Shown here piece by piece: positions 26,956 through 35,292 of a stretch of DNA of 64,000 nucleotides. The notes beneath the pieces are model-generated. The model saw only the letters and a program-made list of their open reading frames with translations, was not told the origin of the DNA and did no database searches. A program made the translations under genes and the position numbers. Numbering within the stretch: position 1 is the stretch's first letter; each line of letters starts with the position of its first letter. The DNA is from Pseudomonas kribbensis (GTDB lineage Bacteria > Pseudomonadota > Gammaproteobacteria > Pseudomonadales > Pseudomonadaceae). The stretch lies in assembly GCF_003352185.1 (NCBI RefSeq), contig NZ_CP029608.1, forward strand, positions 1,612,001-1,676,000. Reading direction: 5' to 3'.

Positions 26956-27071
26956 GTTTCTGATCAGTCCTTGCACCAATGGGTGGAGCGCAATGCTCCA
27001 GCGCATCCAGGCTGCTCACACTCCGAATTAACTGACTAAACTCCTGCATTCCAAATGCATGAGGTTCGGTC

Positions 27072-27896
27072 ATGGCAAAGGGAAAGAAGAAAGACTCGCC
27101 CAGAGACACCCCCGCAGATCGCCCGAAGCTGTCGAGCAAAGACTATCTGGCGGAGTTGCGTCGACTGCACGTTGAGCTCGTCAAGCTGCAGGAATGGGTG
27201 AGAGCCGAGGGCATCAAGGTCTGTGTGATTTTCGAGGGGCGTGACGGGGCGGGGAAGGGTGGGACGATCAAGGCGATCACTGATCGGGTCAGCCCGCGGG
27301 TATTCCGGGTGGTGGCGTTGCCGGCGCCGAGCGAGCGTGAGAAGAGCCAGATGTACATGCAGCGTTACCTGCCTTATCTACCGGCGGCGGGCGAGGTGGT
27401 GATTTTCGACCGCAGTTGGTACAACCGCGCCGGTGTCGAGCGGGTGATGGGGTTCTGTACCGAGGATCAGGCCGAAAAATTTCTCAGGACGGTTCCTCTG
27501 GTGGAGCATGCCATCGTCGATTCCGGTGTGATTTTGCTCAAATACTGGTTGAACGTCAGTCAGGAAGAACAGACGCGCCGGCTGGAAGAGCGTATCAAGG
27601 ACGGTCGAAAAATCTGGAAGCTCTCGCCCATGGATCTCAAGTCGTACAGCCGCTGGTATGACTACTCGCGGGCGCGTGATGACATGATCAAGGCAACCGA
27701 TACCGAATATGCGCCATGGCTGGTGGCCGATTCGAACGACAAGCGGCGAGCGCGCCTGAATATCATCTCCGATCTTCTCAGCCGCATTCCGTACAAGAGT
27801 GTTTCGCGCGAGAAGGTTGAGTTACCCAAGCGGCAGAAGCCCGGGGGCTACAAGGAATCGGATTATCCCTTCCGGCACATCCCCGAGACATTCTGA
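27072..27896 (+). CDS. ppk2: polyphosphate kinase 2
   Basis: A 274-residue PPK2 single-domain enzyme that phosphorylates nucleoside diphosphates with polyphosphate. The P-loop is EGRDGAGKGG at about residues 55-64, and the Walker B/lid region reads VIFDRSWYNRAGVERVMGFC. Its size fits the class that makes GTP or ATP from diphosphates. It stands alone, flanked by two nearly identical terminators at 26919-26955 and 27925-27958. Confidence 0.93.
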   Translation: MAKGKKKDSPRDTPADRPKLSSKDYLAELRRLHVELVKLQEWVRAEGIKVCVIFEGRDGAGKGGTIKAITDRVSPRVFRVVALPAPSEREKSQMYMQRYLPYLPAAGEVVIFDRSWYNRAGVERVMGFCTEDQAEKFLRTVPLVEHAIVDSGVILLKYWLNVSQEEQTRRLEERIKDGRKIWKLSPMDLKSYSRWYDYSRARDDMIKATDTEYAPWLVADSNDKRRARLNIISDLLSRIPYKSVSREKVELPKRQKPGGYKESDYPFRHIPETF

Positions 27897-27924
27897 AGAC
27901 AGGTGTTCGCGTCAGTCTTGGAAC

Positions 27925-27958
27925 AGCCCCGCAGATGAGAATCTGCGGGGCTTTTTCA
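27925..27958 (+). terminator. terminator of ppk2
   Basis: Perfect 12-bp stem AGCCCCGCAGAT / ATCTGCGGGGCT with loop GAGA, followed by TTTTTC. It matches the terminator before ppk2 except for changes that keep base pairing. Confidence 0.93.
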
Positions 27959-27983
27959 TTTCTGCAGGGTAATCAGCCAGCCC

Positions 27984-28175
27984 TCAAATCTCCTTGACCG
28001 GCGTATCCCCCTGCACGCCCTTGATCAGCTCGATCACATGCAGACAATCCGCCTTGTTCACATACGACTCGCCACTGGCAACCGTCTCATGGTTTCCCGC
28101 CCGCAGACGCCAGCGCCATTGGCCCTTGCCGGTGCTCGGGGTGCCCTTGGATTGCCTGTAAATCTCGAAATACAT
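27984..28175 (-). CDS. DUF1508 (YegP-like) small protein
   Basis: A 63-residue protein with the DUF1508 pattern: MYFEIYRQSK, then WRWRLRAGNHETVASGESYVNK and a C-terminal VIELIK. E. coli YegP has two such units; this has one. Function is not known. The gene is divergent from the glycosylation operon and has its ATG at 28175. Confidence 0.85.
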   Translation of the reverse strand: MYFEIYRQSKGTPSTGKGQWRWRLRAGNHETVASGESYVNKADCLHVIELIKGVQGDTPVKEI

Positions 28176-28340
28176 TCAGTTCGCTCCATGCGATGGGATA
28201 TTGCGACAAGCTGTTTGACGCATGCTCGCAAGCCTAGCGGAGCCTTCTCATTTGGCTATCGGGGATTTGTTTCCAATCGTTCGAGAATGTTTCTGCAAGG
28301 CGCGGGGCAGAGCGTCGGGATCGGCCTTCGGTTTGGCGAG

Positions 28341-28356
28341 TACGTCCTTTTTTCAC
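28341..28356 (+). promoter_or_regulatory. ColR-like operator core before the glycosylation operon
   Basis: TACGTCCTTTTTTCAC ends in the exact TTTTTCAC core of the ColR operator as I recall it from P. putida (YYNASNNYTTTTTCAC). The upstream half matches poorly (2 of 5 constrained positions). The core ends 98 nt before the TTG start, nearly the same as the eptA site (100 nt). Tentative. Confidence 0.4.
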
Positions 28357-28454
28357 CCTTGCATGAGCACCAGTGGTGCTGCTTAATACGGGGCGGCTCA
28401 TGGCGTCGAAATTTGTTCGGCGACCGACAAACACTATAAGAAAAGAGCAGTCCA

Positions 28455-29423
28455 TTGACCCATTCGCATGGAACGCAACATGCGGGCCCGGTGACGTTGT
28501 CGCTGGTGGTTCCCGTATTCAATGAAGAGGACAGCCTCGACGGCTTTCTCCTGCGCATTCGTCAGGTGTTCGAGCGTGAGGCACAGATCAGCCTTGAGTT
28601 GGTGTTCGTCAACGACGGCAGTACTGATTCGACGCTGGAGCGCCTGCTGCACTGTCAGCAGAGCAACTCGACGATCCGCATCGTCGATCTGAGCCGCAAT
28701 TTCGGCAAGGAGGCTGCGCTTTCCGCCGGTTTGCAGATTGCCACCGGGCAGATCGTGGTGCCGATCGATGTCGATTTGCAGGACCCGCCCGAGGTCATTC
28801 TGCAGATGATCGAACGTTGGCGCGAAGGTTATGAAGTGGTGCTTGGTCACCGCATCAGCCGCCGCAATGACTCCTGGGCCAAACAGACGTCCGCCAGTTG
28901 GTTCTATCGTCTGCACAACAAGATTGCCGAACAGACATTGCCGGAAAACGTCGGCGATTTTCGGCTGATGGACCGTTGCGTGGTCGACGCGCTGCTGACG
29001 CTGCCGGAGTCGCGGCGATTCATGAAAGGTCTGTTTGCCTGGGTCGGTTTTCGCACCACCCAGGTCGAATACGAGCGCCCGGAACGGGCGGCCGGGCAGA
29101 GCAAGTTCAATGGCTGGCGGCTGTGGAATTTCGCGCTCGAAGGCATCACCAGTTTCAGCACCGAGCCGTTGCGGATCTGGACGTACCTGGGCGCGCTGGT
29201 GTCTCTGGTGTCGTTTGCCTTTGCCATGTTCATCGTGGTGCGCACGCTGATCCACGGCGTCGACATGCCCGGTTACGCCTCGCTGATGGTCGCGGTGACC
29301 TTCCTCGGCGGATTGCAACTGATCGGCATCGGCGTGCTTGGCGAGTATCTCGGCCGCACTTATATCGAAGCGAAGCGCCGGCCGGTTTTCCTGGTGCGCC
29401 GCATTTACGAATCCAAGGACTGA
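28455..29423 (+). CDS. GT2 family glycosyltransferase, GtrB/DPM1-like
   Basis: A 322-residue polyprenyl-phosphate glycosyltransferase type protein. The N-terminal GT-A domain shows LSLVVPVFNEEDSL, NDGSTDST (about 53-60) and the metal-binding DVDLQDPPE (about 105-113). Two membrane helices lie at about 232-256 and 267-290, as in GtrB and ArnC. It would load a sugar onto undecaprenyl phosphate at the inner leaflet. The start is a TTG; no in-frame ATG exists near it, and the ribosome site is weak. It is the first gene of a four-gene coupled operon. Confidence 0.9.
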   Translation: MTHSHGTQHAGPVTLSLVVPVFNEEDSLDGFLLRIRQVFEREAQISLELVFVNDGSTDSTLERLLHCQQSNSTIRIVDLSRNFGKEAALSAGLQIATGQIVVPIDVDLQDPPEVILQMIERWREGYEVVLGHRISRRNDSWAKQTSASWFYRLHNKIAEQTLPENVGDFRLMDRCVVDALLTLPESRRFMKGLFAWVGFRTTQVEYERPERAAGQSKFNGWRLWNFALEGITSFSTEPLRIWTYLGALVSLVSFAFAMFIVVRTLIHGVDMPGYASLMVAVTFLGGLQLIGIGVLGEYLGRTYIEAKRRPVFLVRRIYESKD

Positions 29424-29426
29424 AGC

Positions 29427-30128
29427 ATGGATCTCAAGGAAACCGACATCCTCGGCGACAGCATCGGCGAGCATTGGTATTACCGCTCCAAAGCGGCAGC
29501 GACCCGTCGATTGCTGGGGGAGGCGCCGATCAAACGCATTCTCGACGTCGGCGCCGGTTCAGGGTTCTTTTCCCATCATCTGTTGACTCACACTGCCGCG
29601 CGAGAAGCGTGGTGCGTGGATATCAGCTATCCCGCCGACTCCAGTGCCACCACCGCCGGCAAACCGGTGCATTACCGCCGCTCGATCGACAGTGTGGACG
29701 CCGATCTGGTGTTGTTGATGGATGTGCTGGAGCACGTCGACGACGATCTCGGCCTGCTCAAGTCCTACGTCGACAAGGTGCCGTCCGGCAGCCGTTTCCT
29801 GATGACCGTGCCGGCATTCCAGTTCATGTGGAGCGGGCACGATGATTTTCTCGAACACAAACGTCGCTATACCCTGGGACAGTTCGAGTCTCTGACAAAG
29901 AACGCCGGATTAACGGTCGAGAAGGGCGCCTACTACTTCGGAGCAGTGTTCCCGATTGCCGTTGCCTCGCGCCTGATTCCCGGCGGTTCGGCGCCACGTT
30001 CGCAACTGAAAAAACATCACCCGCTGGTTAATTCGCTGCTGAAGACCCTGTGCCGCCTCGAACTACCCTTGATGGGCATGAATCGCCTGGCCGGCCTGAG
30101 TGTCTTTGTGCTGGCGCGCAAACCGTGA
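29427..30128 (+). CDS. class I SAM-dependent methyltransferase in the glycosylation operon
   Basis: A 233-residue methyltransferase beginning 3 nt after the glycosyltransferase gene. Motif I is DVGAGSGFF (about 40-48), and the acidic post-I region is CVDISYP. Motif LLMDVLEHVDDD (about 95-106) is typical of UbiE/Methyltransf_11-like enzymes. A conserved HDDFLEHKRRYT segment follows. The substrate is probably the polyprenyl-linked sugar or the glycan made by its neighbours; this is inference. Its stop codon overlaps the next start (GTGA). Confidence 0.85.
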   Translation: MDLKETDILGDSIGEHWYYRSKAAATRRLLGEAPIKRILDVGAGSGFFSHHLLTHTAAREAWCVDISYPADSSATTAGKPVHYRRSIDSVDADLVLLMDVLEHVDDDLGLLKSYVDKVPSGSRFLMTVPAFQFMWSGHDDFLEHKRRYTLGQFESLTKNAGLTVEKGAYYFGAVFPIAVASRLIPGGSAPRSQLKKHHPLVNSLLKTLCRLELPLMGMNRLAGLSVFVLARKP

Positions 30129-30511
30129 CGTCCACGGAGAGAGAAGCGCTGATCAGGCGTGGTCTGCGCTTTGCCGTGACAGGTCTGTTCGTCACCGCGT
30201 TGCATGCGCTGGTAGCGGTGTTTTTCATCAACTTCGTGAGCCCTCAGCCGCCGCTGGCTAACGGCGTGGCATTTGCCGTAGCGACGGTGGTTTCCTACGT
30301 GATCAACACCACCTGGAGTTTTTCCGCTCGTTTGCACGGTAAAACGCTACTGCGATTCCTGCTGGTTTCGGCGGGAGGTTTTCTTTTGGCGATGTTCGTC
30401 GCCTGGGCCGCGCAGATGGCAGGGCTGCACTACCTGCTGGGTATCGTGGCGGTTGCGCTGACCATTCCGGCATTCACTTTCGTACTGCACAACTTCTGGA
30501 CCTATCGATGA
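30125..30511 (+). CDS. GtrA-like membrane protein (putative flippase)
   Basis: A 128-residue protein with four predicted helices and the GtrA pattern: RRGLRFAVTGLFVTALH at the start, SYVINTTWSF in the middle and FVLHNFWTYR at the end. GtrA proteins are thought to flip polyprenyl-linked sugars to the periplasm. The GTG start at 30125 overlaps the methyltransferase stop by 4 nt. Its own stop overlaps the next ATG in ATGA, so translation is coupled through three genes. Confidence 0.9.
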   Translation: MTSTEREALIRRGLRFAVTGLFVTALHALVAVFFINFVSPQPPLANGVAFAVATVVSYVINTTWSFSARLHGKTLLRFLLVSAGGFLLAMFVAWAAQMAGLHYLLGIVAVALTIPAFTFVLHNFWTYR

Positions 30512-32604
30512 AGGATTCGCGCGAGCACCCGGTACTCTCCTTGCTGCCGCTGCTGTTGGGAATGTTGGTGTTTTTCCTGGCAATCGGGCCGCAGGCGCTG
30601 AATCCGCAAAACATTGCCTGGCTGGAACAGGGTGACCCGGCGACACATTATCTGGGCTGGGAATTCTTCCGACACTCGCCCTGGACATTTCCACTCGGCC
30701 TCAATCCGTTCTATGGCCTGGAACTGAGCAGTTCCATCATCTTTTCCGACTCCAACCCCCTGTTGGCGCTGTTGTTCAAACCCTTCAGTGCGTGGCTGCC
30801 GGACACCTTCCAGTACTTTGGCCTTTGGTTACTGGCGTGTTGTGTCCTACAAGCCTGGTTCGGCTGGAAACTGCTCGGGCTGATGACCGGCAATCCCTTG
30901 ATTCGCCTGCTGGGAGCCGGGTTGCTGGTGTTCTCGCCGCCGATGTTTCTGCGTATGGGCGGGCACCTTTCGCTGGCGGGGCATTTCCTGATTCTGGCGG
31001 CGTTGTATCTGGCGCTGGTACCGGACTTGCGCAGGCGCCGCTGGGCCTGGGGTTCGTTGCTGGCGGTGACATCATGGGTACACGCCTATTTGCTGGCCAT
31101 GGTGGCCCTGATCTGGCTGGCAGACTTGCTGGGCAAGACATTTAGCCGGCAATTGACCCGACGCCAGGGGCTGATCGAAGGCGGGTTGCTGTTTGCGCTG
31201 GTGAGTGTGTGTTGCTGGCAGGCGGGTTATTTCAGCATTGCCGACGGTGCGGCCTCCGGCGGTTTTGGTTTGTACCGGATGAATTTGCTGTCGCCAGTCG
31301 ATCCGGCCGGCTGGTCGCGGATCCTGCCCGATCTGCCCAAGGGTGAGGGCGACTATGAAGGCTTCAACTACATGGGGTTGGGCGTTCTCTTGCTGGTACC
31401 GCTGGCGCTGATTGCCTGGATTGGAAACAGGCAACCCTTGAAGGACGAGTTGCGCGCTCGACCATGGCTGTTGATGGCCTTGTTCGGGCTATGGCTTTTT
31501 GCGCTGTCGAATCAGATCGGAATCGGTGCAACGACCGTCGGCTATCCGCTGCCGAAGATGATCATCGGCCTGGCCAATGTCTTCCGCGCCTCGGGGCGGA
31601 TGTTCTGGCCGGTGCTGTATGCCCTCATCCTGGCCATGATTTTTCTGGTGGTGCGCGGTTACCGACCGCGCGTTGTGATTTTTTTGCTTGCTACAGCGCT
31701 GGTGGTTCAGGTCGCCGACACTCGAGCCGGCTGGCTTGGCCTGAGGCAGGGGAAAATGGTTGTGCCATCGGCGGCCTGGAACAGCCCGCTGCGCGATCCG
31801 TTCTGGACAAGCGCTGCCGGACGATACGCGAATGTACGCGGCCTGATGCCGCAGAATCAGAACGATCGCTGGCAAATGATTGCCGGATTTGCAGCAGCTC
31901 ACGGCATGAAGACCGACGCTGTCTATCTTGCGCGAGTGAGTTCTTCAGCACTGGCGCTGGCACAGCAGAAAGCCCGACGCATGCTCGACTCGGGGCAATA
32001 CGACGCGGATTCGTTGTACATCCTGAGCGACGATGTCCTGGCGGACGCCGCAAAAAGCATCAACAGTGAAACCGATCTGCTGACCCGGGTAGATGGGCTG
32101 GTGGTCCTTGCGCCGGGGTGGAAGCGCTGCGCGCAGTGTCTGTCGATGCGGGATGAGGGACGGCGGATGTCCGTTATTCCCCTCTCTGGGCCTGGGCAAA
32201 CGCTGACGTTCAACTACCGGAGTCGACAATTGGCCAACGGCTGGTCGACGGCGGAAAACTGGGGGACGTGGACGGAGGGGCGGCAGGCGAAAATCGAAAT
32301 GCGGCTGTTGCCGCAAGCGCGTTCGATCGTGCTCGACACATTGGCGTTCATAATGCCAAAGCATCCTTCCCAGCGAGTGATCGTGAGCCTCAACGGCGAG
32401 CAGGTGCTGAGCACGAGCTTGACGCAGTTCCAGGGTAATCGCCTGGAAATTCCAATCAGTGCTTCGCTCAGTCAGAGCCTCGCGCACGATGACAGACTCG
32501 ATATCGAATTGCAGCTGCCGGATGCCATCAGCCCTCAGCAATTGGGGATCAACGATGATTCGCGGGTCATGGGCATGGGCCTGAAGACGTTGACGGTGCA
32601 ATGA
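30508..32604 (+). CDS. large polytopic membrane protein, DUF6311-like, putative GT-C type transferase
   Basis: A 698-residue protein. Residues 1-420 hold about eleven hydrophobic segments. A periplasmic loop after the first helix contains EQGDPATHYLGWEFFRHS, with an Asp in a position reminiscent of GT-C enzymes. Residues from about 430 on form a soluble domain with a beta-rich end. Its place as last gene after GtrB- and GtrA-like proteins corresponds to the serotype-specific transferase of phage and bacterial Gtr clusters, which moves the flipped sugar to a surface glycan. No catalytic residue is proven here. Confidence 0.75.
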   Translation: MKDSREHPVLSLLPLLLGMLVFFLAIGPQALNPQNIAWLEQGDPATHYLGWEFFRHSPWTFPLGLNPFYGLELSSSIIFSDSNPLLALLFKPFSAWLPDTFQYFGLWLLACCVLQAWFGWKLLGLMTGNPLIRLLGAGLLVFSPPMFLRMGGHLSLAGHFLILAALYLALVPDLRRRRWAWGSLLAVTSWVHAYLLAMVALIWLADLLGKTFSRQLTRRQGLIEGGLLFALVSVCCWQAGYFSIADGAASGGFGLYRMNLLSPVDPAGWSRILPDLPKGEGDYEGFNYMGLGVLLLVPLALIAWIGNRQPLKDELRARPWLLMALFGLWLFALSNQIGIGATTVGYPLPKMIIGLANVFRASGRMFWPVLYALILAMIFLVVRGYRPRVVIFLLATALVVQVADTRAGWLGLRQGKMVVPSAAWNSPLRDPFWTSAAGRYANVRGLMPQNQNDRWQMIAGFAAAHGMKTDAVYLARVSSSALALAQQKARRMLDSGQYDADSLYILSDDVLADAAKSINSETDLLTRVDGLVVLAPGWKRCAQCLSMRDEGRRMSVIPLSGPGQTLTFNYRSRQLANGWSTAENWGTWTEGRQAKIEMRLLPQARSIVLDTLAFIMPKHPSQRVIVSLNGEQVLSTSLTQFQGNRLEIPISASLSQSLAHDDRLDIELQLPDAISPQQLGINDDSRVMGMGLKTLTVQ

Positions 32605-32677
32605 CGCATCGTTTTGATGGACGCTGCCCCGGCAGCCTTTCTACACTGCCCACAATCTGGGGACCGGGGGGCAATGG

Positions 32678-33598
32678 ATGAATCGCAATGAACTTCGCAA
32701 GGCCGACATCAACCTGATGGTGGTGTTCGAAACCTTGATGCTCGAACGCAACGTGACCCGGGCCGCCGAGAAGCTGTTTCTCGGCCAACCGACCATCAGT
32801 TCGGCGCTCAATCGCCTGCGCACCATGCTCAACGATCCATTGTTTATCCGAGTCGGCCACCGCATGGAGCCGACGGCCCGCGCCGAAGACATCTATCGCC
32901 ATCTCAAACCCGCGCTGGACTCGTTGTCAGTGGCGTTGAGCCTGACCCGTGATTTCGACCCGGCTGTCAGCACCATGACCTTTCGCATCGGCCTGTCGGA
33001 CGACGTCGAATTCGGTCTGTTGCCACCATTGCTGCGTGCCTTGCGCCAGGAAGCACCGAACGTGGCGTTCGTGGTGCAGCATGTCGATTACTGGCGGATT
33101 CCCGATCTGCTGGCCGCTGGCGACATCACCGTCGGCATCAGCCAGACCCGTGGCCTGCCGGCCAATGCCAAGCGCAAACTGCTGCGGCATATCCAGCCGA
33201 GCATCCTGCGCGCCGACAAGTCCGCCACCCCGTTGACCCTCGACGAATATTGCGCACGGCCCCATGTGCTGGTTTCCCACACGGCCAATGTCAGTGGTTA
33301 TGCCGATGAGTGGCTGGCGGACCTCGGCCGCACCCGTCAGGTGGTGTTGTCGGTGCCGCAATACAGCGCACTGCCGGCGCTGCTGGCCGGCACCGATCTG
33401 ATCGCCAGCCTGCCGGACTACACCGCCGAAGCCATGGCTGCCTCGGGCCTGTTATTCAAGGAGCCGTTTCCGTTCAAGACCCCGACGCTCGACCTGTCGA
33501 TGGTCTGGCTCAGCCATGTCGACAGCGACCCGGCCGAGCGCTGGCTGCGCTCGCGGCTGGAGCAATTCATGAGCGAGCGGCCTCACTCGCCGCTCTGA
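32678..33598 (+). CDS. LysR family transcriptional regulator
   Basis: A 306-residue LysR protein. The N-terminal helix-turn-helix is visible as NVTRAAEKLFLGQPTISSALNRLR (about residues 24-47), with a C-terminal periplasmic-binding-like effector domain. The N-terminal NLMVVFETLMLERN form is of the NodD/SyrM-like subgroup. It precedes the LtrA-like gene in the same direction; its target is not evident. Confidence 0.9.
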   Translation: MNRNELRKADINLMVVFETLMLERNVTRAAEKLFLGQPTISSALNRLRTMLNDPLFIRVGHRMEPTARAEDIYRHLKPALDSLSVALSLTRDFDPAVSTMTFRIGLSDDVEFGLLPPLLRALRQEAPNVAFVVQHVDYWRIPDLLAAGDITVGISQTRGLPANAKRKLLRHIQPSILRADKSATPLTLDEYCARPHVLVSHTANVSGYADEWLADLGRTRQVVLSVPQYSALPALLAGTDLIASLPDYTAEAMAASGLLFKEPFPFKTPTLDLSMVWLSHVDSDPAERWLRSRLEQFMSERPHSPL

Positions 33599-33661
33599 CT
33601 TGCCGAGCCGTTGTCCGGCTGCTTTGCTGAGTAACATCTGAATTCGGCGGAGCCTCGACCC

Positions 33662-34870
33662 ATGAGCATTTCCCGTGGTTTGTTGCGTGGGCGCGGCAGT
33701 CTCGACAGCGGCAAGGTCGGCATGGTCGAGCTGTTTTTCGATCTGGTGTTCGTGTTTGCCGTGACTCAGCTGTCCCACACTTTGCTCGCGCACTTGTCGA
33801 TGATCGGTGCGGTGCAGGTGACGCTGATGATGGTCGCGGTGTGGTGGGTGTGGATTTTCACGTCCTGGATCACCAACTGGCTCGACCCGGAAAAACTGCC
33901 GGTGCGTCTCGGGCTGTTCGGCCTGATGATCGCCGGTTTGCTGCTTTCGTCTTCGATTCCCAAGGCATTCACCGAGCGCGGCCTGATGTTCGCAGCGGCG
34001 TTCGTGTTCATGCAGGTCGGGCGCACGCTGTTCGCGATCTGGGCGGTACGCGGCGAGTCGTTGAACATGACGCGCAACTTCCAGCGCATCCTCGCGTGGC
34101 TGACGTTGTCCGGGGTGTTCTGGATCGGCGGGGCGTTGGTCGAAGGCGAGCAGCGGTTGCTTTGCTGGGCGCTGGCGCTGCTGATAGAGCTGATTTCGCC
34201 GTCGCTGTATTTCTGGGTGCCGGGGCTGGGGCGTTCGTCACTGAGCGACTGGAACGTCGAAGGCAATCACATGGCCGAGCGTTGTGCGCTGTTCGTGATC
34301 ATCGCTCTGGGTGAGTCGTTGCTGGTGACCGGCGCGACCTTTGCCGAACTGACACCGGGGCGCGATGGACTGCTGGCGTTTCTGGTGGCGGTGCTGGGCA
34401 GCATCGCCATGTGGTGGGTCTACTTCGACAGCGGTGCCGAGCGCGCGCACCACCGTATCGCCCATTCCACCGACCCCGGGCGCCAGGCGCGAATCGCCTA
34501 CACCTACCTGCATGTGCTGATTGTCGCCGGGGTCATCGTCAGTGCGGTGGCCGACGAACTGGTGCTGGTGCATCCGGATCACGCCAGCGACGCCGGCATC
34601 GTCGTGATCATCGCCGGGCCATGGCTGTTTTTGCTCGGCAACGCGCTGTTCAAGTGGGTCATGGCTGACCGACCGTTTCCACCCCTGTCCCATGTCTTCG
34701 GGCTGGTAGTGCTCACGCTGTTGTTGCCGCCGGCACTGAATCACTGGTTTTCGGCGTTAGCGCTGGGGGCATTGACCACGGCAGTCGTGGTGCTGGTGGC
34801 GATCTGGGAAACCCTGGCACTGCGTCGGGAGCTTCCCGTTCCTGTGTCGGAAAAAGCCGCAGGAGAGTAG
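33662..34870 (+). CDS. low temperature requirement protein A (LtrA) family membrane protein
   Basis: A 402-residue polytopic protein with the LtrA signature VELFFDLVFVFAVTQLSHTL near the N-terminus, the middle motif ERCALFVIIALGESLLVTGA, and about eleven membrane helices. The family is named for a Listeria gene needed for growth in the cold; its molecular role is unknown. It is located between a LysR regulator gene and a CHMI-family gene. Confidence 0.9.
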   Translation: MSISRGLLRGRGSLDSGKVGMVELFFDLVFVFAVTQLSHTLLAHLSMIGAVQVTLMMVAVWWVWIFTSWITNWLDPEKLPVRLGLFGLMIAGLLLSSSIPKAFTERGLMFAAAFVFMQVGRTLFAIWAVRGESLNMTRNFQRILAWLTLSGVFWIGGALVEGEQRLLCWALALLIELISPSLYFWVPGLGRSSLSDWNVEGNHMAERCALFVIIALGESLLVTGATFAELTPGRDGLLAFLVAVLGSIAMWWVYFDSGAERAHHRIAHSTDPGRQARIAYTYLHVLIVAGVIVSAVADELVLVHPDHASDAGIVVIIAGPWLFLLGNALFKWVMADRPFPPLSHVFGLVVLTLLLPPALNHWFSALALGALTTAVVVLVAIWETLALRRELPVPVSEKAAGE

Positions 34871-34923
34871 GGCGTAGCTGTGTTATATGTACGGCCTTTC
34901 TGCCGACCGACTGGAGTCTTGCG

Positions 34924-35289
34924 ATGCCACACCTGCACATGGAATACACCGCCAACCTGCCGCAACTGAACGCCGACGTGGCGCTGATCCGGCTCAACAA
35001 CACCCTGGTGGGTTCCGGTCAGTTTGCGGCGGAATTCGATATCAAGAGCCGCGCGATCAAGGTCGAAACCTTCAAGGTCGGTACTGCCATGAGCGAGCGG
35101 GCCTTTGTGGCGGTGAGGCTGGCGTTGCTCAGTGGTCGTTCTCCGGAGATCAAGAAGCAACTCTCGCAAAACCTGTTGGCGGTGCTGCAGGACCTGTGCG
35201 AGTGGCCGGCCGGTGTCGAAGTGCAGTTGAGCGTGGAACTGCTCGACATCGACCGCGAGTCCTACAGCAAAGTCGCCATCGGCGTGTAA
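34924..35289 (+). CDS. 5-carboxymethyl-2-hydroxymuconate isomerase family protein
   Basis: A 121-residue tautomerase-superfamily protein with Pro2 available as the catalytic base after removal of Met1 (MPHLHMEYTANL). The C-terminal ELLDIDRESYSK matches the CHMI/HpaF family. This enzyme works in homoprotocatechuate breakdown, but no other hpa gene is nearby, so the true substrate may differ. The gene is 53 nt after ltrA and convergent with a LysR gene. Confidence 0.88.
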   Translation: MPHLHMEYTANLPQLNADVALIRLNNTLVGSGQFAAEFDIKSRAIKVETFKVGTAMSERAFVAVRLALLSGRSPEIKKQLSQNLLAVLQDLCEWPAGVEVQLSVELLDIDRESYSKVAIGV

Positions 35290-35292
35290 GAC

